Assembly: GCA_009704555.1 (NCBI GenBank)
Contig: WLDY01000007.1
Coordinates: forward strand, 1-12,197
Length of the DNA: 12,197 nucleotides
Source of the DNA: Actinomycetota bacterium
GTDB lineage: Bacteria > Actinomycetota > Actinomycetes > Nanopelagicales > Nanopelagicaceae
Direction of reading: 5' to 3'
Shown: positions 6,279 through 12,197 of the stretch, piece after piece
Layout: each line of letters opens with the position of its first letter
How positions within the stretch are numbered: the stretch's first letter is position 1
Program-made: the position numbers and the translations under genes
Notes under the pieces: generated by a model
Told to the model about the DNA's origin: nothing
Database searches by the model: none
Seen by the model: only the letters and a program-made list of their open reading frames with translations

Positions 6279-7472
6279 CTACTTCTTGATCTTGGTGACG
6301 CGACCTGCGCCGACGGTACGACCGCCTTCACGGATAGCGAAACGAAGACCCTCTTCCATGGCGATCGGCTGGATCAACGCGACTGCAATCTCGACGTTGT
6401 CGCCAGGCATGACCATGTCCTTGCCACCTGGAAGTGTCACAACACCAGTCACGTCAGTGGTACGGAAGTAGAACTGAGGACGGTAGTTGTTGAAGAACGG
6501 GGTATGACGACCGCCTTCATCCTTGGAAAGGATGTAGACAGATGCGTCGAATTCAGTGTGAGGTGTGATCGAGCCTGGCTTGCAGCAGACCTGACCGCGC
6601 TCAACATCTTCGCGCTTGAGACCACGGAGAAGGAGACCGACGTTCTCGCCAGCCTGACCCTCATCGAGGAGCTTGCGGAACATCTCGACACCGGTGACCA
6701 CGGTCTTCTGTGAATCAGGTCGGATACCGACGATCTCGATTTCCTCGTTGACCTTGACAATGCCGCGCTCGATACGACCGGTGATGACGGTTCCACGACC
6801 AGTGATGGTGAAGACGTCTTCGACTGGCATCAAGAATGGCTTGTCGATCTCACGTGCAGGAGTTGGGATGAACTCATCGACAGCGTTCATGAGTTCCATC
6901 AACTTGTTGCCCCACTCAGCATCACCCTCGAGCGCCTTGAGTGCGGAGACTCGGACGATCGGAGTGGTGTCGCCTGGGAATTCATACTTCTTGAGCAAGT
7001 CGCGGACTTCTTCCTCGACGAGCATGAGGATGTCCTCATCGTCGACCATGTCGGACTTGTTGAGTGCGACGACGATCGAAGGGACGCCGACCTGACGAGC
7101 AAGGAGGACGTGCTCCTTGGTCTGAGGCATCGGGCCATCGGTCGCTGCGACCACGAGGATCGCTCCGTCCATCTGTGCCGCACCGGTGATCATGTTCTTG
7201 ATGTAGTCGGCGTGGCCTGGGCAGTCGACGTGTGCGTAGTGGCGCTTCTCGGTCTGGTACTCGATATGTGCGATCGAGATGGTGATACCGCGCTGACGCT
7301 CTTCTGGCGCCTTGTCGATCTGGTCGAATGGGGTGAATGGGTTCACATCTGGGTATCGGTCGTGGAGCACTTTGGAGATCGCCGCAGTAAGAGTGGTCTT
7401 ACCGTGGTCGATGTGACCGATGGTGCCGATGTTCACGTGCGGTTTTGTCCGCTCGAACTTCGCCTTTGTCAC
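6279..7472 (-). CDS. tuf: Elongation factor Tu
   Basis: EF-Tu delivers aminoacyl-tRNA to the ribosomal A site as a GTP complex. The 397-residue product is full length. GTP-binding motifs are GHIDHGKT at about residues 19-26, RGIT at 61-64, DCPGH at 83-87 and NKSD at 138-141, with the SALKA motif near 172-176. Domains 2 and 3 follow, with GRGTVITGRIERG and the C-terminal VGAGRVTKI. The start is a GTG at 7472 (MTKAKFERTKPHVNIG), supported by AGAGGAAAG upstream and by alignment with the usual EF-Tu N-terminus. It follows fusA after 30 nt and is the last gene of the str group, directly upstream of the S10 group. Confidence 0.99.
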   Translation of the reverse strand: MTKAKFERTKPHVNIGTIGHIDHGKTTLTAAISKVLHDRYPDVNPFTPFDQIDKAPEERQRGITISIAHIEYQTEKRHYAHVDCPGHADYIKNMITGAAQMDGAILVVAATDGPMPQTKEHVLLARQVGVPSIVVALNKSDMVDDEDILMLVEEEVRDLLKKYEFPGDTTPIVRVSALKALEGDAEWGNKLMELMNAVDEFIPTPAREIDKPFLMPVEDVFTITGRGTVITGRIERGIVKVNEEIEIVGIRPDSQKTVVTGVEMFRKLLDEGQAGENVGLLLRGLKREDVERGQVCCKPGSITPHTEFDASVYILSKDEGGRHTPFFNNYRPQFYFRTTDVTGVVTLPGGKDMVMPGDNVEIAVALIQPIAMEEGLRFAIREGGRTVGAGRVTKIKK

Positions 7473-7502
7473 TAGCTTTCCTCTTTCTTCTCGTGTGTGT
7501 TG

Positions 7503-9611
7503 TTACTCGCCGCGTACCTTCGCGATGATCTCCTTCGATACCGCAGCTGGGACTTCAGCGTAGGAATCGAATTGCATCGAGTAGGAGGCGCGACCCTGGG
7601 TCTTGCTTCGCAGATCTCCGACATAGCCGAACATCTCCGAAAGTGGGACCAGTGCCTTCACAACGCGGGCACCGGAACGCTCGTCCATGGCCTGGATCTG
7701 GCCACGTCGAGAGTTGAGGTCGCCGATGACATCACCCATGAAATCCTCAGGAGTGACAACTTCGACGGACATCATCGGTTCGAGCAGTGCTGGGGAAGCG
7801 AGCTTCGCTGCTTCCTTGAATGCTGCGATACCGGCGATCTTGAAGGCGAGTTCCGATGAATCGACATCGTGATACGCGCCATCAAGAAGAGTTACTCGTA
7901 CATCGGTGAGCGGATAACCGGCAAGTGGTCCGGTCTGCATCGCCTCTTGTGCACCGTCATCGACGGCCGGGATGTATTCCTTAGGGATACGACCACCAGT
8001 GACCTTGTTGACGAACTCATACCCTGAAGGGACTTCGCCGACAGGTAGTGGCTCGAGAGCGATCTGGACCTTCGCGAACTGTCCAGAACCACCGGTCTGC
8101 TTCTTGTGGGTGTAGTCGTAACGGTCGACTGCTTTGCGAAGCGTCTCGCGATAAGCGACCTGTGGCTTACCGACGTTTGCTTCGACCTTGAATTCACGCT
8201 TCATACGATCGACGAGGATCTCAAGGTGGAGCTCACCCATTCCGCCGATGATCGTCTGTCCGGTCTCCTCATCGGTTCGGACATGGAAGGTCGGATCCTC
8301 TTCAGCGAGGCGCTGGATCGCAGTGCCGAGCTTCTCTTGATCGCCCTTGGTCTTCGGCTCGATCGCGACGTGGATGACGGGATCCGGGAACTCCATCGAC
8401 TCGAGGATGACTGGCTTATCTGGATCGCAGAGGGTGTCGCCGGTGGTGGTGTCCTTGAGACCCATCACAGCGATGATCATTCCGGCGCCCGCAGTGTCAC
8501 GCTCTTCGCGCTTGTTTGCGTGCATCTGATAGATCTTGCCGATGCGCTCCTTGCGATCCTTCGTGGAATTCAAGACTGCGGTTCCTGCGGTGAGGGTTCC
8601 GGAGTAGATGCGGACGAAGGTGAGCTTTCCAAGGTGTGGATCGCTCATGATCTTGAATGCGAGCGCGGAGAACGGCTCTGAATCGGATGGCTTACGCGCG
8701 ATCTCGGTCGAGGTGTCACCCATCTTCGTACCGACGATCGCCTCTACATCGAGCGGGCTTGGAAGGTAACGGACAACAGCATCGAGCATCGGCTGGACGC
8801 CCTTGTTCTTGAAAGCAGATCCCGTAAGGACCGGAGTCGCCTTATCGGCGAGGGTCGCACGACGGATCGCAGCGATGATCTCGTCCTCAGAGAGATCTTG
8901 TCCCTCGAGGTACTTCTCCATCACTTGGTCATCGACATCTGCGAGAGTCTCGATCAACTCATGGCGTGCCTTATCTGCGGCATCCTTCAAGTTGGCAGGG
9001 ATCTCTTCGACGAGGTAATCCTCGCCCTTCTTCGTCTCCCCTGGCCAGACAAGTGCCTTCATCTGGATGAGGTCGACGACGCCGATGAAGTCAGCCTCGG
9101 CACCGATCGGGATCTGGAGGACGAGTGGCTTCGCGCGGAGACGATCCTTGATCATGGAGATGCAACGATCGAAAGATGCACCGGTTCGATCCAACTTGTT
9201 GACGAAGCAGATCCTCGGAACCTTGTACTTGTCGGCCTGACGCCAGACGGTCTCGGATTGTGGCTCGACACCTGCGACGCCATCGAAGACAGCAACAGCG
9301 CCATCAAGGACACGGAGCGAACGCTCGACCTCGACGGTGAAGTCGACGTGGCCTGGGGTGTCGATGATGTTGATCAGGTGGTCTTTCCAGAAACATGTGG
9401 TCGCAGCGGATGTGATGGTGATACCGCGCTCTTGCTCTTGCTCCATCCAGTCCATCGTTGCTGCACCCTCATGGACCTCACCGATCTTGTAGGTGATACC
9501 GGTGTAGAAAAGGATGCGCTCAGTGGTCGTCGTCTTACCGGCATCGATGTGCGCCATGATGCCGATATTGCGGACGGTTGAAAGATCAACTGCCGTATCG
9601 ATTGCTGCCAC
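7503..9611 (-). CDS. fusA: Elongation factor G
   Basis: EF-G is the GTPase that drives tRNA-mRNA translocation and, with RRF, ribosome recycling. The 702-residue product has the five-domain length. The G domain shows AHIDAGKTT at residues 20-28, RGIT at 62-65, DTPGH at 84-88 and NKLD at 138-141. Domain III-IV landmarks include GMGELHLEILVDRM, and the C-terminal domain carries VVTPEDFMGDVIGDLNSRRG. The translation begins at a GTG (MAAIDTAVDLSTVRNIGIMA), chosen because the P-loop lies at the normal distance and AGAGGAAG precedes it. It is flanked by rpsG 31 nt upstream and tuf downstream, the standard str order. No second fusA-like copy or fusidate-resistance protein is in the window. Confidence 0.99.
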   Translation of the reverse strand: MAAIDTAVDLSTVRNIGIMAHIDAGKTTTTERILFYTGITYKIGEVHEGAATMDWMEQEQERGITITSAATTCFWKDHLINIIDTPGHVDFTVEVERSLRVLDGAVAVFDGVAGVEPQSETVWRQADKYKVPRICFVNKLDRTGASFDRCISMIKDRLRAKPLVLQIPIGAEADFIGVVDLIQMKALVWPGETKKGEDYLVEEIPANLKDAADKARHELIETLADVDDQVMEKYLEGQDLSEDEIIAAIRRATLADKATPVLTGSAFKNKGVQPMLDAVVRYLPSPLDVEAIVGTKMGDTSTEIARKPSDSEPFSALAFKIMSDPHLGKLTFVRIYSGTLTAGTAVLNSTKDRKERIGKIYQMHANKREERDTAGAGMIIAVMGLKDTTTGDTLCDPDKPVILESMEFPDPVIHVAIEPKTKGDQEKLGTAIQRLAEEDPTFHVRTDEETGQTIIGGMGELHLEILVDRMKREFKVEANVGKPQVAYRETLRKAVDRYDYTHKKQTGGSGQFAKVQIALEPLPVGEVPSGYEFVNKVTGGRIPKEYIPAVDDGAQEAMQTGPLAGYPLTDVRVTLLDGAYHDVDSSELAFKIAGIAAFKEAAKLASPALLEPMMSVEVVTPEDFMGDVIGDLNSRRGQIQAMDERSGARVVKALVPLSEMFGYVGDLRSKTQGRASYSMQFDSYAEVPAAVSKEIIAKVRGE

Positions 9612-9642
9612 TTCTTCTTCCTCTTCTCGTTATCTTCTTGAA

Positions 9643-10113
9643 TTACCAGCGATAGTGGGCGAAGGCCTTATTCGCCTCTGCCATCTTGTGGGTATCTTCG
9701 CGACGCTTCACAGCAGCACCTAGGCCGTTGCTCGCATCGATGATCTCGTTTGTGAGTCGCTCTGCCATCGACTTCTCACGTCGATCCTGCGCGTTCTCCA
9801 CCAACCAACGGAGTGCGAGAGTCATCGCACGTGCAGCCTTCACTTCGACCGGGACTTGATAGGTAGCGCCACCGACGCGGCGTGAACGGACTTCGACTGC
9901 AGGCTTCACATTGTCGATTGCGCGCTTCAAGGTGATGACTGGATCAACCTCAGACTTAGCGCGGCATCCCTCGAGTGCGTTATAGACGATCGCCTCGGCA
10001 GTGGAACGCTTTCCGGCTGTGAGAACACGGTTGATGAGAGCAGTGACGACCGGTGAGTTGTAGACCGGATCAGCGATCACTTGCTTCTTCGGGGCGGGAC
10101 CTTTACGTGGCAT
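9643..10113 (-). CDS. rpsG: 30S ribosomal protein S7
   Basis: S7 nucleates assembly of the 30S head by binding the 3' major domain of 16S rRNA and lies near the E-site tRNA. The 156-residue product begins MPRKGPAPKKQVIADPVYNS and contains the family motif RSRRVGGATYQVPVEV at about residues 76-91, then ALRWLVENAQDRREKSM (about 100-116). It ends in FAHYRW, a canonical C-terminus. The ATG is preceded by GGGGAG and lies 14 nt after the rpsL stop. In E. coli S7 represses the str operon; no such target structure could be recognised here. Confidence 0.99.
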   Translation of the reverse strand: MPRKGPAPKKQVIADPVYNSPVVTALINRVLTAGKRSTAEAIVYNALEGCRAKSEVDPVITLKRAIDNVKPAVEVRSRRVGGATYQVPVEVKAARAMTLALRWLVENAQDRREKSMAERLTNEIIDASNGLGAAVKRREDTHKMAEANKAFAHYRW

Positions 10114-10127
10114 CTCTTCTTCTCCCC

Positions 10128-10502
10128 TTACTTCTTATCTCGCTTGGCGCCGTAACGTGATCGCGCTTGCTTGCGATCCTTGACGCCTTGAGTATCGAGT
10201 GAACCGCGAACGATCTTGTAACGAACGCCAGGAAGATCCTTCACACGTCCACCACGGACGAGGACGATCGAGTGCTCTTGCAGATTGTGTCCTTCACCAG
10301 GGATGTAAGCGGTGACTTCCATGCCGCTCGTAAGACGTACACGTGCGACCTTGCGAAGCGCGGAGTTCGGCTTCTTCGGTGTCGTCGTGTAGACGCGAGT
10401 GCATACGCCACGTCGTTGCGGACTTCCCTTGAGTGCAGGAGTCGTCGTCTTGCTCGACTTCTCCATGCGACCCTTACGGACCAGCTGCTGAATAGTTGGC
10501 AC
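10128..10502 (-). CDS. rpsL: 30S ribosomal protein S12
   Basis: S12 controls decoding accuracy at the A site and is the classical streptomycin target. The 124-residue product starts at a GTG (MPTIQQLVRKGRMEKS). It contains GVCTRVYTTTPKKPNSALRK (about residues 32-51) and GGRVKDLPGVRY (about 84-95). Lysines at 43 and 88, the sites of most streptomycin-resistance mutations, are intact, so the protein predicts a sensitive ribosome. Asp89, the residue methylthiolated by RimO in E. coli, is present. It is the first gene of the minus-strand run in this window. The ribosome-binding site is weak (a purine-rich GAGAAGAGAA), and a leader of probably around 200 nt lies upstream. Confidence 0.98.
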   Translation of the reverse strand: MPTIQQLVRKGRMEKSSKTTTPALKGSPQRRGVCTRVYTTTPKKPNSALRKVARVRLTSGMEVTAYIPGEGHNLQEHSIVLVRGGRVKDLPGVRYKIVRGSLDTQGVKDRKQARSRYGAKRDKK

Positions 10503-10533
10503 TACGTTTCTCTCTTCTCTCGTACGTCACTCT

Positions 10534-10550
10534 CCGACCCACGCGGTCGG
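10534..10550 (-). promoter_or_regulatory. Small hairpin in the rpsL leader
   Basis: The arms CCGACC and GGTCGG form a perfect 6-bp, GC-rich stem around a 5-nt loop. It ends about 31 nt before the rpsL GTG on the minus strand. No U-run follows, so it does not look like a terminator. It could be an mRNA-stabilising or regulatory leader element, or simply chance in GC-rich DNA. Confidence 0.35.
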
Positions 10551-10699
10551 GTGTGTCGTAACTTCTTCCGTTTTCATCCGCGCACGCGCAACGAATCACG
10601 AATGGCAAAATGAATTGCGTTCTTTTCTGCTCACTACTTTTTCCTTGAGCGGGTCTCAGCAACGAAACGACCGCGGATCTCAAGAAGCCCACGTGAGCA

Positions 10700-10728
10700 A
10701 GAGCGCGAGGGTAACGGAATCACGCTCT
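10700..10728. repeat. Imperfect inverted repeat over the candidate str -10 box
   Basis: AGAGCGCGA at 10700-10708 and TCACGCTCT at 10720-10728 are inverted copies with 8 of 9 positions matching, separated by 11 nt. The repeat lies over the -10 region and expected start site of the candidate str promoter. It is the right size for a dimeric regulator's operator or for a weak transcript hairpin. The repeat is visible; any regulatory role is inference. Confidence 0.35.
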
Positions 10729-10737
10729 GTGGGTCAA
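10708..10737 (-). promoter_or_regulatory. Candidate str-operon promoter
   Basis: On the minus strand TTGACC (5 of 6 matches to the -35 consensus) is followed after 18 nt by TACCCT, which keeps the key A at position 2 and T at position 6 of the -10 element. Transcription would start near 10701, giving a leader of about 200 nt before rpsL. The -10 box is weak, and no experimental start is known; a more downstream promoter cannot be excluded. The imperfect inverted repeat at 10700-10728 overlaps the -10 and could be an operator. Confidence 0.35.
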
Positions 10738-10783
10738 AACGCCCCTACTCCTCCATCCGGCAGAGATCTCGGATTTGCCTCCC

Positions 10784-10819
10784 GCGACACGCCGAGGAGA
10801 GCTTTGCTAGCCTTTACCC
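10784..10819 (+). promoter_or_regulatory. Candidate promoter for a leaderless vapB-like mRNA
   Basis: GCGACA (a partial -35 match) is followed after 18 nt by TAGCCT, a TANNNT-type -10. The last base of the -10 is seven bases before the A of the ATG at 10820, exactly where transcription would begin. No ribosome-binding site stands at a useful distance; the only purine-rich run, GAGGAGAG, lies about 20 nt upstream. Together this suggests a leaderless transcript, a form common in actinobacteria. Confidence 0.45.
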
Positions 10820-11128
10820 ATGACTCGCAAAGTAAAGAAATCAAGCGCAAAGGTTATCCGCCGGGGGCGTTCTTCCACATCTCGGATCAGCACCAAGAAC
10901 CAGGTGACCCTCCCGGTCGAGATACTGCGCGAAGTCAACATGAAATCGGGAGATACCGTGAAATTCATAAGTAACGGTGAGGGGCAGATTTCCCTCATCA
11001 AGCATGAAGAACCAAAGTGGAAGATCGCAATGCGCGAGCTGATCGGATCTGAACCAGGGCTTGGTAAGCGATACGACTACAAGAAGGAGCGTGAAGAGTG
11101 GGATGCCACGCTGACTCGTCGTGGTTGA
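10820..11128 (+). CDS. AbrB/SpoVT-fold antitoxin, VapB-type
   Basis: This is probably the DNA-binding antitoxin of a toxin-antitoxin pair. The 102-residue product has a basic N-terminus (residues 1-22, rich in Lys, Arg and Ser), then a swapped-hairpin AbrB-type domain: STKNQVTLPVEILREVNMKS (24-43), GDTVKF (44-49) and a GQISLIK strand (55-61). The C-terminal part, GKRYDYKKEREEWDATL (82-98), resembles the toxin-binding tail of VapB proteins. The following PIN-domain gene overlaps it by 31 bp, the usual antitoxin-first order. In this family antitoxins bind their own promoter, and the toxin complex often strengthens repression. The basic N-terminal extension before the AbrB domain is longer than in minimal VapB proteins. 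A stand-alone AbrB regulator is possible but less likely given the partner. Exact subfamily is uncertain. Confidence 0.85.
   Translation: MTRKVKKSSAKVIRRGRSSTSRISTKNQVTLPVEILREVNMKSGDTVKFISNGEGQISLIKHEEPKWKIAMRELIGSEPGLGKRYDYKKEREEWDATLTRRG
11084..11089 (+). promoter_or_regulatory. Ribosome-binding site that fixes the toxin start
   Basis: AAGGAG lies inside the antitoxin coding sequence, eight bases before the GTG at 11098. It is the best ribosome-binding site of the plus-strand genes and supports the GTG as the toxin start, with a 31-bp overlap and likely translational coupling. Confidence 0.75.
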
Positions 11129-11460
11129 TCGCTCTTCTAGATTCGGAAGATCTCCATCATGCTGAAGCTGTTACTCAATTCGAGAGATTGGGCATTGCTC
11201 CAGCCATTAGTGCGCTTTCACTCTGCGAACTACTCTCCTCATTTGAGATTCGTCGCCGGGAGAAGTTGAGACGTCTATCTGAGGCATTCGAACCCGTGAT
11301 TCCAGTAGATGCCGAAATCGCAGCTAGGGGAGCTGAAATTCGAGTCGAACATCGACTCTCCCTCGGTGATGCGATCATCATCGCTTCCGCTCTCATTCAC
11401 GACACGGAGTTGCTCACCTTCGATAAGAAGATGCAGAACGTCTTTGAACGGCTTAAATAG
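11098..11460 (+). CDS. PIN-domain ribonuclease toxin, VapC-type
   Basis: VapC toxins are Mg2+-dependent endoribonucleases that cut tRNA or rRNA sites and slow translation; the target of this one cannot be read from sequence. The 120-residue product has the PIN acidic set: D6 in ADSSWLIALLD, E44 in LSLCELL, D91 in LSLGDAIIIASA and D109 in LLTFDKKM. All four are intact, so it should be active. Length is normal for the family. The start is a GTG with AAGGAG eight bases upstream, inside the preceding antitoxin gene. Codons such as AGA, CTA and TCT, seldom used in the neighbouring ribosomal genes, appear here; this may reflect low expression or horizontal acquisition. The next gene begins 4 nt after the stop. 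Confidence 0.88.
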   Translation: MGCHADSSWLIALLDSEDLHHAEAVTQFERLGIAPAISALSLCELLSSFEIRRREKLRRLSEAFEPVIPVDAEIAARGAEIRVEHRLSLGDAIIIASALIHDTELLTFDKKMQNVFERLK

Positions 11461-11464
11461 CGCA

Positions 11465-12115
11465 GTGACTGAAGCAACTCCTCCAAAGCCAAAGCTTCGC
11501 GGCGTCATCCATCTTGTGATGTCTCCCCTCTCGCTTGTAGCGGGACTTACTCTCGTCACTATCGCTCACGAGTTTCGGGGACGCCTCACACTAGGCATCC
11601 TCACTCTCACTGCAGGCCTACTCTTCACATCGAGCGCGCTCTACCACCGAGTGAAATGGCAAGAGTCAACGAAAGCGCTCTGGCGAAGGATCGATCACGC
11701 CAATATCCCTCTTCTCATCGCTGGTACTTACACTCCTTTTGCGGTCTTCTTACTCGACTCGAGGCAAGCCACTCTCTTACTTTCAATCATTTGGGGAACC
11801 GCCGTCTCTGCAGCGATCTTCCGAGTCGCATGGATCAACGCTCCGAGATGGCTCTATGTCCCGCTCTACATCGGACTTGGTTGGGTAGCGCTTATCTATC
11901 TGCCTGAGTTCTATCGTGAAGGCGGAATTGCGGTATTCACGCTCATCCTCATTGGTGGGCTGCTCTATTCAGCAGGCGGCATCATCTATGGCCTCAAGAA
12001 ACCGAACTTCTCCATCAACTGGTTCGGATTCCACGAGCTCTTCCATGCGATGACAGCTGCGGCATTCACCTGCCACTTTGTCGCAGCAGCACTCGTTGTC
12101 TACTTGAGCAACTAA
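11465..12115 (+). CDS. Hemolysin III / PAQR-family integral membrane protein
   Basis: The product belongs to the hemolysin III (YqfA/TrhA) branch of the PAQR superfamily: seven-helix membrane proteins, some linked to membrane-lipid homeostasis, with the hemolytic role shown for only a few. From the GTG at 11465 it is 216 residues, the usual size. About seven hydrophobic segments are visible. The likely metal-site residues are present: S57 and H61 in SSALYHR, D77 in DHANIPLLIAGTYTPF (77-92), and H190 and H194 in HELFHAMTAAAFTCHF (190-205). The longer frame from 11309 reads through the toxin gene in another frame and is not family-like. GTG 11465 lies 4 nt after the toxin stop, without a good ribosome-binding site; TTG 11444 is an alternative. 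Expression is probably coupled to the toxin gene. The catalytic substrate is unknown. Confidence 0.88.
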   Translation: MTEATPPKPKLRGVIHLVMSPLSLVAGLTLVTIAHEFRGRLTLGILTLTAGLLFTSSALYHRVKWQESTKALWRRIDHANIPLLIAGTYTPFAVFLLDSRQATLLLSIIWGTAVSAAIFRVAWINAPRWLYVPLYIGLGWVALIYLPEFYREGGIAVFTLILIGGLLYSAGGIIYGLKKPNFSINWFGFHELFHAMTAAAFTCHFVAAALVVYLSN

Positions 12116-12121
12116 AAGAAA

Positions 12122-12145
12122 AGGCCCCGAGTCTCCTCGGGGCCT
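12122..12145. terminator. Intrinsic terminator shared by convergent genes
   Basis: Arms AGGCCCCGAG and CTCGGGGCCT form a perfect 10-bp GC-rich stem around a TCTC loop, starting seven bases after the stop of the hemolysin III gene. On the plus strand the tail is CTCTGCTT, poor in T. On the minus strand the stem is followed by TTTCTTTTAG, a much better U-tract. It therefore looks primarily like the terminator of the minus-strand gene entering from the right, while probably also serving the plus-strand cassette. Confidence 0.85.
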
Positions 12146-12161
12146 CTCTGCTTGAGACTAA

Positions 12162-12197
12162 CTAACGAGCATCGACATCGAACTCATCGAGTCGGAC
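12162..12197 (-). CDS. 3' end of a minus-strand gene, possibly rpoC
   Basis: Reading the minus strand from the right edge gives VRLDEFDVDAR and then a TAG at 12162-12164, about 16 nt before the terminator hairpin that has its U-tract on this strand. The acidic LDEFD-type ending resembles C-termini I recall for actinobacterial RNA polymerase beta-prime subunits, and rpoB-rpoC upstream of rpsL is a frequent arrangement. Eleven residues are too few to prove identity, and a second minus-strand frame is also open across this stretch. The presence of a converging gene is more certain than its name. Confidence 0.4.
   Translation of the reverse strand, partial: VRLDEFDVDAR

Larger units (their letters stand above)
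10503..10819. other. Divergent intergenic region between rpsL and the vapB-like gene
   Basis: This 317-nt stretch holds no recognisable gene. It separates the minus-strand str operon from the plus-strand antitoxin gene, so it must carry promoters in both directions unless str transcription enters from elsewhere. I can see a candidate minus-strand promoter at 10708-10737, a hairpin at 10534-10550 in the rpsL leader, an imperfect inverted repeat at 10700-10728 overlapping the candidate minus-strand -10, and a candidate plus-strand promoter immediately before 10820. A short minus-strand frame (10527-10577, 16 codons) also lies in the leader but lacks a ribosome-binding site. Confidence 0.7.

Noticed and set aside
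8898..9581. A 227-codon plus-strand frame antisense to fusA.
   Set aside because: It mirrors strongly conserved EF-G codons, its Asp/Leu-rich composition reflects the complementary strand, and it has no credible ribosome-binding site or domain.
10763..10770. GAGATCTC, an 8-bp palindrome upstream of the antitoxin, considered as its operator.
   Set aside because: It is short, not repeated, and not centred on the candidate promoter. The nearby GGCA and TGCC half-sites are not symmetric about it.
11309..11464. N-terminal extension of the hemolysin III frame back to the ATG at 11309.
   Set aside because: This part lies in another frame of the toxin gene, has no hemolysin III similarity, and would overlap the toxin by more than 150 bp.
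10792..12140. CCGAGGAGA at 10792-10800 and TCTCCTCGG at 12132-12140 form a 9-bp inverted pair flanking the plus-strand cassette, like transposon ends.
   Set aside because: The right copy is part of the terminator stem-loop, the match does not extend beyond 9 bp, there is no transposase or target duplication, and short purine-rich words are frequent here.

Overview
The window is part of the genome of an actinobacterium (Actinomycetota). It is dominated by one long minus-strand run of translation genes. Evidence for the lineage: the str cluster (rpsL-rpsG-fusA-tuf) runs directly into the S10 cluster (rpsJ onward) with tuf next to rpsJ; rpsL, fusA and tuf use GTG starts; L22 and S3 carry Ala/Pro/Thr/Glu-rich C-terminal tails; and the EF-Tu and EF-G sequences look actinobacterial. 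The tight packing and moderate G+C (judged by eye) would fit a small-genome aquatic lineage such as Nanopelagicales, but that is only an inference.

Layout in window order. Positions 1-6158 (minus strand, transcribed right to left) hold rpsJ, rplC, rplD, rplW, rplB, rpsS, rplV, rpsC, rplP, rpmC, rpsQ, rplN, rplX and the first 27 codons of rplE, cut by the window edge. Junctions are 0-33 nt gaps or short overlaps, as expected for one translationally coupled transcript. Positions 6159-6278 separate tuf from rpsJ and contain a strong GCAA-tetraloop hairpin. Positions 6279-10502 hold tuf, fusA, rpsG and rpsL. Positions 10503-10819 form a divergent regulatory region.

From 10820 the coding strand switches. 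Three plus-strand genes lie head to tail: an AbrB-fold (VapB-type) antitoxin, an overlapping PIN-domain (VapC-type) toxin, and a hemolysin III / PAQR-family membrane protein. A hairpin at 12122-12145 closes the cassette. Its U-rich tail is better on the minus strand, and just beyond it an open minus-strand reading frame ends at 12162. That 11-residue tail could be the end of rpoC, which often precedes rpsL in bacteria. If so, a toxin-antitoxin plus membrane-protein cassette sits between rpoC and the str operon, on the opposite strand.

Most of the window is conserved core machinery: 30S and 50S proteins made together with the two elongation GTPases. The unusual part is the right-hand 1.3 kb. 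I see no CRISPR array, tRNA, rRNA, transposase or clearly novel multi-gene system.
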